In this document: one piece after another, positions 58,556 through 64,000 of the stretch | Numbering within the stretch: the first letter of the stretch is position 1 | How the letters are laid out: each line of letters begins with the position of its first letter | Source: Microbulbifer harenosus | GTDB lineage: Bacteria > Pseudomonadota > Gammaproteobacteria > Pseudomonadales > Cellvibrionaceae | Length of the DNA: 64,000 bases | Direction: 5' to 3' | NCBI RefSeq assembly: GCF_005771435.1 | Contig: NZ_VANI01000011.1 | Location: 209,730 to 273,729, forward strand | Notes under the pieces: generated by a model | Told to the model about the DNA's origin: nothing | What the model saw: only the letters and a program-made list of their open reading frames with translations | The model's database searches: none | Position numbers and translations under genes: made by a program

Positions 58556-60100
58556 TCACAAGCGCTGCTGCGCAAGCAACACGATCAGGCTACCCGCGCT
58601 CCCGAGCACAATCAGCAGGCCCGGCAGCCCGGCCAGGTTGGCGAGCATCTTGATACCGTCGACTCCCAGAAAGGTGACGCTGCACCAGCCTACGGCCCCG
58701 ATCACGCCCGCCCATAGCAGTTTTATTCCGAACGGCGAGTTCATCTCCCGCGCTGTGACCGCGCGCTTGCACAGGCCACCAATCGCATCCGTATTGGAAT
58801 CTGTGGCGGTTATAAATGAGATAAGACAGGCAAAGATAAAAAACAGGCCGAGCGCAAAGCCGCCGGGCAGGTAGCCAAACAACTGGTAGGCCATGATCGC
58901 CAGACCTTCGCGCTGGTAGGCGCCGTACATGGCACCCTGATCCTGAATATCGAAATAAAGCGCGGATAGACCGAAAACGGAAAACCACAGTGCGCCAAAG
59001 GCAGACGGGAGCAGCAGGTTTACCAAGATGAACTGGCGCACGGTATAGCCTCGGGCAATCTTGCCCAGGAACAGACAGGAAAGGGGAGCCCAGGCAAACC
59101 AGCTTGCAAAGAAGGCCGTGGTCCACCACCCCGACCAGCGGCTGCCTGGTGGTTCGTCCAGCATCAGGTGACGAGGAATAAATTCTGATAGATACGTTAA
59201 CAGGGACTCGCCACCGGCCCGCGCGATAAACGCGCTTGGGCCCAGTGCCAGCACATACAGCATCAACAGCAGAAAAAGCACGGTATTGACGCGGGCCAGC
59301 AGCTGTATACCCCGGCGCAAGCCGCTGGCGGCGGAGAGGAGCGCCACCGCGATGATAAAGGCCGAGGTTGCCGCATACACCAGCGGTGATTTTGCAATGC
59401 CAAACAGCATCTGCAGGCCGTCGCCGATCAGCAGTAGCCCGCCGCTCAGCACCGCCGACATGCCCACCACCGCGGAGAACAGCACCAGTCCATCCACCAG
59501 TTGCGCAAGCGGGCCGCGCAGGCGCGCACCCAGCAGAGGGTGCAATAGTGCATCCACGGAAAAACCGTAGCCACGGTTGTAAAAGCCCAGTGCAAACGTC
59601 AGGCCCGCCACCGTGTAGATGGCATAGGGAGCCAGTGTCCAGTGCACGAACACCGTGGACATAGCGAATCGCAGCGCGCCGTCACTGCCTGCCTGCACAC
59701 CGGCGAAAGGGGGCGGCTCGCGAAAGTGCAGCACCGGTTCCGCCACCGCCCAGAAAAGGATACCCATGGCGATCACGGTGGTCAGGGATACGGAGAACCA
59801 GCGGAAGGGGGAGTAGATGGGTTTTGCGCCATCGCCGCCGATGCGAACGCGGCCGAGCGGGGATACAAATACAGCAATGCACAGCAGCAACAGGGCGAGC
59901 GCCGAATACAGATAAAGGGGCGATAATCTATCGACAATTGCGGCATTTAGAGCGCCGGCAACGCGCACAAACTGCGCCGGGTCGACGGCGATTGTCACCA
60001 GTGCCAGCAGCATGGCGGCGAGGGTGGGCCAGAAGGCGATGGGTTTCAGCTCTCGCCAAGGAGAGACGGGCCGGTCTCTGGTTGCCGCGGAGGTTAACAT
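58556..60100 (-). CDS. BCCT-family transporter (betaine/carnitine/choline type)
   Basis: A 514-residue membrane protein with about twelve helices. The signature 'IAMGILFWAVAEPVLHFREP' and 'TVFVHWTLAPYAIYTVAGL' are typical BCCT motifs, and 'GWWTTAFFASWFAWAPLSCL' plus 'FLGKIARGYTVRQFI' carry the Trp-rich substrate region and its following loop. It would import a quaternary-amine osmolyte or a related compound using Na+ or H+. The C-terminal end is short, without a long osmosensing tail. The nearest regulator is the AraC gene 42 bases downstream. Confidence 0.94.
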   Translation of the reverse strand: MLTSAATRDRPVSPWRELKPIAFWPTLAAMLLALVTIAVDPAQFVRVAGALNAAIVDRLSPLYLYSALALLLLCIAVFVSPLGRVRIGGDGAKPIYSPFRWFSVSLTTVIAMGILFWAVAEPVLHFREPPPFAGVQAGSDGALRFAMSTVFVHWTLAPYAIYTVAGLTFALGFYNRGYGFSVDALLHPLLGARLRGPLAQLVDGLVLFSAVVGMSAVLSGGLLLIGDGLQMLFGIAKSPLVYAATSAFIIAVALLSAASGLRRGIQLLARVNTVLFLLLMLYVLALGPSAFIARAGGESLLTYLSEFIPRHLMLDEPPGSRWSGWWTTAFFASWFAWAPLSCLFLGKIARGYTVRQFILVNLLLPSAFGALWFSVFGLSALYFDIQDQGAMYGAYQREGLAIMAYQLFGYLPGGFALGLFFIFACLISFITATDSNTDAIGGLCKRAVTAREMNSPFGIKLLWAGVIGAVGWCSVTFLGVDGIKMLANLAGLPGLLIVLGSAGSLIVLLAQQRL

Positions 60101-60164
60101 TTGGCCGTTTCCGGATTATTGAGCAGGGCGGATACCTTATCGCTGTGGCCGAAGCTGTGGCAAA

Positions 60165-60629
60165 TTAGGAATGCAGAAATCTTGTAAACGTATCGCCGGG
60201 CCGGGGTATGCCGCATGCGGTAAGTAACATACCGATATTGCCTCGATGGTAGGTTCCGTGAATGATCAGATGATCCAGAATCTCACTGACGGACATGCTG
60301 CCGCGATCGCAGTCAGTAAATGTGAAACTGATGACTCTGTTATCTTGCAAGCGGTCAAACTCAACGGCGTAGTTGATCAGCCATTGGTCTGTACTCTGGA
60401 TTTTGGCATTCAACTCGGCAAGCGTAGGAGTTTCCGGAGTATTGGTAGCGGTGTAGGGGTGATCTTCACCTTTCAAGTGGGCGATAAAAATCTTGTCCAC
60501 CACATGAGTATGGTTGAGAAGACGCACAGCCATGGTCCACTGCTCGGGATGCTCTTCCCTGTTGATCTGACGAATGAGTTCCAGTAACTCCTGATTCGCC
60601 CACGCCTTGTAGCGGAACTTACTCTCCAT
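60165..60629 (-). CDS. DinB-family protein
   Basis: A 154-residue four-helix-bundle protein: 'FRYKAWANQELLELIRQINR', 'VRLLNHTHVVDKIFIAHLKG', 'SVSEILDHLIIHGTYHRGNI' and 'GMLLTACGIPRPGDTFTRFL'. The three metal-type His residues (in HTHVVD and HGTYHRGN) are in place. DinB family members are damage-inducible or thiol-transferase-like; the specific role is unknown. Confidence 0.93.
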   Translation of the reverse strand: MESKFRYKAWANQELLELIRQINREEHPEQWTMAVRLLNHTHVVDKIFIAHLKGEDHPYTATNTPETPTLAELNAKIQSTDQWLINYAVEFDRLQDNRVISFTFTDCDRGSMSVSEILDHLIIHGTYHRGNIGMLLTACGIPRPGDTFTRFLHS

Positions 60630-60772
60630 GGCTGGTTTCCCTCACTTTTGCGTGGGAGCCGGTAATTTCATATTCAATGGCTTCGCATAAACAACGGCCG
60701 GTTAACTTTTGCATGATTCATTCCTTTCAAAAAATAAGGCACCAGTTTTTTCATTCTGTGCTTGCGGTGCGG

Positions 60773-61822
60773 TTACTCGCGGCTATCGGTTTTAATTGTT
60801 TGGCCACTGGCACTGCTCTGCTGCGCAAGGAGGACCAAGCGTATGTTGCAAAGAGCCTGTTCTGCGCTTACCGGGACTTCGCCGCCAGAAAGAACCGCCC
60901 GGGCCAATTGCTGGAAGTAGTGCTGGTAACCTCCGGTTTCAGTGGTGACCTGGGTCGTGCCGTTTGTCGTGTAAAGCTGGCCGTATTGCTCGGGAGCTTC
61001 ATGGGCCCAATTTCTAGTCACCGGCAACAGCCCGGCTTTCAGGCGGTCTTCCTGCGGGTCCAGGCCATACTTCACATAGCTGCCGGCCTCGCCCTGCACT
61101 TCAAAGCGCAGGTTTGGAGAGGCGCAGAAAGGGCTGCTGCGGAGTACCACCAATCGCTCCGGGTAGTGCAGGGTGAGATGGAAAAAGTCATCGACCTCGG
61201 CGTGTGGTCGCAGTGCTTTTACCTGCGCAGTGATCGCGGTCGGAGGACCAAACAGCTGCAGCGCCTGGTCTAGCAGGTGCGGCCCAAGATCGAACAGGAT
61301 ACCGCCGCCCTCAACGTTTGACTCGCGCCAGCGCTTGCGCACCTCGGGCCGGAAGCGATCGAAATGGCTTTCAAAGTAACGCACAGTGCCCAGGCGGCCA
61401 TCGTCAATCAGTTTCCGTACGGTCAGGAAGTCTCCATCCCAGCGCCGGTTGTGGTAAACACTCAGTACCCGCTGCTGTTTGCGGGCCAGCGCGATCAGCT
61501 CTTCGCCCTGTTCGACGCGGGTCACGAAGGGCTTTTCCAACACTACATGCTTGCCCTGCTGCAGCGCCAACTTGGCCAACGCAAAGTGTGCTTCGTTTGG
61601 TGCGGTGATGATCACCAGATCGGCATTACTTTCGGTCAGCAGCTTCTCGGCCTGTGTATAAACCTCTACACCCGGATGTTGTTGACGCACCACGTCCCCC
61701 TTGGACGTGCTGACCGCGGTGAACCGAAAGGGCGGCAGGTTCAGAATAAACGGCAAATGAAAGGTGGTGGCGGAGAAGCCGTAGCCGATGATGGCAGTTT
61801 TGATTTCGGCAGTTGTACTCAT
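60773..61822 (-). CDS. Gfo/Idh/MocA-family NAD(P)-dependent oxidoreductase
   Basis: A 349-residue enzyme. The Rossmann fold start is 'IKTAIIGYGFSATTFHLPFI', then 'VVLEKPFVTRVEQGEEL' with the catalytic-type Lys in EKP, and 'GGGILFDLGPHLLDQALQLF' with the conserved Asp-His. Substrates are usually sugars or inositols; none can be assigned. No neighbour suggests a pathway. The ATG at 61822 gives the normal length. Confidence 0.94.
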   Translation of the reverse strand: MSTTAEIKTAIIGYGFSATTFHLPFILNLPPFRFTAVSTSKGDVVRQQHPGVEVYTQAEKLLTESNADLVIITAPNEAHFALAKLALQQGKHVVLEKPFVTRVEQGEELIALARKQQRVLSVYHNRRWDGDFLTVRKLIDDGRLGTVRYFESHFDRFRPEVRKRWRESNVEGGGILFDLGPHLLDQALQLFGPPTAITAQVKALRPHAEVDDFFHLTLHYPERLVVLRSSPFCASPNLRFEVQGEAGSYVKYGLDPQEDRLKAGLLPVTRNWAHEAPEQYGQLYTTNGTTQVTTETGGYQHYFQQLARAVLSGGEVPVSAEQALCNIRLVLLAQQSSASGQTIKTDSRE

Positions 61823-61948
61823 GGAAAACAGCGCTCCGCGGTGCTCATTTGAAAAACCATATCCACCGACACAATCTCAACGTTTAACGGTGCGTAGTGT
61901 CGATAAAAGCCTGCAAATATGGTCGCTTACCTAAATGGGGGGTGATCT

Positions 61949-62452
61949 TTATGAATTGGTTCCGGCTTGCCCATTGGCTTTGACAATAATCTCGTTCACC
62001 AAGTCTGCAGGAAACAGCGATTTGGACAAGTACTGCCGGCTGCCGGATTTGGCCACCAGTATCAGTCCCAAATCGGTTTCGATAACACGCTCGATATCAG
62101 ACCATATCAGCGCTGTTTGCGCATAGGCGTTCTGCGTCTGGATACCATCTTCATCTATGGTTAATTTCACTTCGGCACCGGCACCTTTTCCCCACATCTG
62201 CCGTGTTAACCACCAAGCTCGCCGGAAGCGAATATGCAGCAGCTCCAGAACCGCCAACGCGATCAGCATGTAGCCGGCGACTTTAGATTGCTCGATGAAC
62301 AGCAGTAACCCGGCACCAGCCGCAAACAGTAATACCGGGAACAGATAATTGGGCTTGGCGCCTTTCCCGTGGGGTAGAGACTGGTCGAAACACTCAGCAA
62401 GGTATTCTCGGGATAACGTAAATTGTGTACTAAACGGTTGCACTGGAGCCAC
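61949..62452 (-). CDS. YcxB-like membrane protein
   Basis: A 167-residue protein with two membrane helices (NYLFPVLLFAAGAGLLLFI and 'AGYMLIALAVLELLHI') and a C-terminal soluble YcxB-like domain: 'KLTIDEDGIQTQNAYAQTAL', 'IWSDIERVIETDLGLILVAK'. A GTG start at 62452 (or a nearby GTG) is needed, with only a weak ribosome site. Function is unknown. Confidence 0.85.
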   Translation of the reverse strand: MAPVQPFSTQFTLSREYLAECFDQSLPHGKGAKPNYLFPVLLFAAGAGLLLFIEQSKVAGYMLIALAVLELLHIRFRRAWWLTRQMWGKGAGAEVKLTIDEDGIQTQNAYAQTALIWSDIERVIETDLGLILVAKSGSRQYLSKSLFPADLVNEIIVKANGQAGTNS

Positions 62453-62565
62453 TCGTTATTTTCGGTTGGTTGTCAGGTTTGATGTTATACCTGCCCCGGT
62501 GATGGTAGATAGGCCATTTGCGGGCCTACCTGCTCCCCAAGGGCAGCGTATTCTGCATCGGCGGA

Positions 62566-63823
62566 TTATATGCCGAACGGCCAGGTCTCTGGTGGCTCCT
62601 GCTGGTCCCAGCCCTCGGTGAGATCCAGAGGTTCGAGCGCGGTGGTTTCATCCAGGTGAAATAGCACATCGAACTGGTCGCGGATATCTACGTAAAAATA
62701 GTGGCTCAGCCGTTCCGTTTCCGGCCGATAGATAACGCCGATGGCCCGCTCCAGCAGCGGCTCGCGCAGGGCGTCGCCCTGCAACGGGCTCATATCGAGA
62801 TAAAAACGGCCGAGCCCGCTCTGATGGAACAGTGCCTCGGCACTGCCTTCCAGTGCTGGCCGCACCCAGCGATGGTCAGCAGTATCACCCCACTCTTGAG
62901 CCGCAGTGACATGTCCTGTGTAGGTGGTGAATCCTACCAGTAATGCCTCGCCAGCAGTTTTTTCACGCACCAATTGACCGACATTGAGTTCCCCGCGTTG
63001 CACCGATTCCGTGGCTCGCGCATCACCCAGGTGCGAGTTGTGCGCCCACACCGCGATGCGCGCCGGTCGTCCTCGCTGCCGCTCGATGTGCCGTCGCAGC
63101 GCCAGTAAAGTGTCTACCATATGTTCGTCACGCAGGTTCCAGGTGTTCACACGGGTGGAAAACATACCGCGGTAGTAGGCCTCCGCATGCTGCACCACAT
63201 GCGCATTGCGCTCCGCATAGAACTGCTCGTCTTCGGCCAGGATACCGTCCTTTTGCAGCCACTGGCTGCGGGCCTGCATCATCTCCAGCACCTGCTCCAC
63301 CGCCTTGTGCTGGCAGGATTCACTGATGCCCATTGCGGCGGTATAGCCGTAGCGTTGTGGGTCGCCGTGGTGATTCATGCACGCATAGCGCTCGCGCGCG
63401 CGTCCCGCGGCTTCGGGATCGACCTGGTCGAGATAGGACACCACGGCGTCGGCCGAGCGGTACATACTGTACAAATCCATCCCGTAAACACCGGTCTGTT
63501 GCTCTCTGGGTCGCTGGGAATTCCACTCATGCAGCCATTGGATAAATGACTCCATCACCGTATTACGCCACATCCACAGCGGAAAGCGCTCGAAATCTCC
63601 CAGAGCTTCCCCCGCGCTGGCGTCGCCGCCCAGCCCGCGCACAAAGCGGTTGATGCGGTAGACATCGGGCCAGTCCCCCTCAACGACTACAGCGTCGATA
63701 CCCTGTTCCTCGATCATACGTCGGGTGATTTCGGCGCGGGCCGTGTAAAAGTCATGGGTGCCGTGGCTGGCCTCACCCAGAAGTATGAACCGGCGACTGG
63801 CGGCCTTTGCGAGCAGTGCATCG
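62566..63823 (-). pseudogene. Erythromycin-esterase-like hydrolase, 5' end cut off by an IS66-family element
   Basis: Homology begins at codons next to the IS end with 'RRFILLGEASHGTHDFYTAR' and runs on through 'EEQGIDAVVVEGDWPDVYRI', 'VYGMDLYSMYRSADAVVSYL' and 'IAVWAHNSHLGDARATESV' to the natural stop. The usual first 20-40 residues and start codon are missing. The interruption is exactly where the IS end GTAAGCG begins (63824). From the ATG at 63717 a shortened 383-residue protein could be made, but it would lack the first active-site His and Glu (GEASHG), so it is probably inactive. Confidence 0.88.
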
Positions 63824-64000
63824 GTAAGCGCCGTTAAATCGACACACTTCCCCTAACCATACTGAGCCAAATTTTTTGAAACAGGCTTCAAGGGCACATT
63901 CCACGGCAGAAGGGCTTCGAGCTTCTCCAGCGTGTCGGCCTCACCGATTCGGTCCAGTACATAGTGGATGTAGGCTGAGGGCTCCAACTGATTGGCCTTG
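63824..64000 (-). mobile_element. IS66-family insertion sequence, right end (partial)
   Basis: The end starts GTAAGCGCCGTTAAATCGAC, matching the GTAAGCG start typical of IS66-family terminal inverted repeats. A transposase C-terminus follows at 63853. The flanking 8 bases GTGCATCG (63816-63823) are the expected target duplication; the other copy lies outside the window. Confidence 0.85.
63853..64000 (-). CDS. IS66-family transposase TnpC, C-terminal part
   Basis: The last 48 codons read 'ANQLEPSAYIHYVLDRIGEA', then DTLEKLEALLPWNVPLKP and a TAG stop. The 'A(N/G)xLEPxAY' and 'ALLPWN' motifs are the end of IS66 DDE transposases. The catalytic core lies past the edge of the window. The stop is 29 bases from the IS end. 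Confidence 0.9.
   Translation of the reverse strand, partial: KANQLEPSAYIHYVLDRIGEADTLEKLEALLPWNVPLKPVSKNLAQYG

Overview
The window comes from a GC-rich marine-type gammaproteobacterium. The gene order sdhCDAB-sucAB-lpd-sucCD, a diderm outer-membrane repertoire (TonB receptor, PldA, autotransporter, OmpA lipoprotein), a class 3 catalase, AidB, CcoG and a tandem rubredoxin/rubredoxin reductase fit a Cellvibrionales-like lineage such as Microbulbifer. That placement is inference from gene content, not a database match. No tRNA, rRNA or CRISPR array was seen.

Region 1 (1-11279) is the lower TCA cycle: the tail of sdhC, then sdhD, sdhA, sdhB, sucA, sucB, lpd, sucC and sucD, all on the + strand. 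Two strong hairpins lie between genes (after sdhB and after lpd). A 138-bp palindromic element sits between sucB and lpd, and a classical terminator follows sucD. Region 2 (11434-13348) is a more A+T-rich cassette of a DUF6795-like exported protein, a class 3 lipase and a small membrane protein. Region 3 (13308-19805) holds a DGPF protein with its ECF42-type sigma factor, the selD-selU pair for 2-selenouridine in tRNA, a catalase and a glycerophosphodiesterase.

Region 4 (19952-30297) contains a flavin reductase, a double-rubredoxin/rubredoxin-reductase fusion, carbonic anhydrase, a small basic protein, an acetyltransferase, an SPFH/NfeD pair, phospholipase A, a Nudix hydrolase and an Orn/Lys/Arg decarboxylase preceded by a perfect 16-bp palindrome. 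Region 5 (30298-35258) looks like a Fur-regulated siderophore-uptake operon: a TonB receptor, two small membrane proteins and a PepSY membrane protein. Region 6 (35302-46852) is mixed: an M23 peptidase remnant, ThuA-like protein, DUF454 protein, a membrane LytTR regulator, a Tat-exported molybdenum hydroxylase (IorAB type), AidB, DUF486, DUF4862 and DUF2750 proteins, an alpha/beta hydrolase and CcoG.

Region 7 (46968-62452) carries regulators (MocR, LysR, AraC), DoxX, a GFA enzyme, an A+T-rich orphan with a possible permuted-papain active site, an OmpA-like lipoprotein, a 1340-residue autotransporter with near-identical 50-residue repeats, a BCCT transporter, DinB, a Gfo/Idh/MocA oxidoreductase and a YcxB-like protein. 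At the right edge (62566-64000) an erythromycin-esterase-like gene is cut at its 5' end by an IS66-family element whose transposase C-terminus runs off the window.

The observations most worth following are the IS66 disruption, the palindromic element and hairpins inside the TCA operon, the lipase/DUF6795 and NlpC-like orphans as possible toxin-type cargo, the double rubredoxin fusion, and the M23 remnant.
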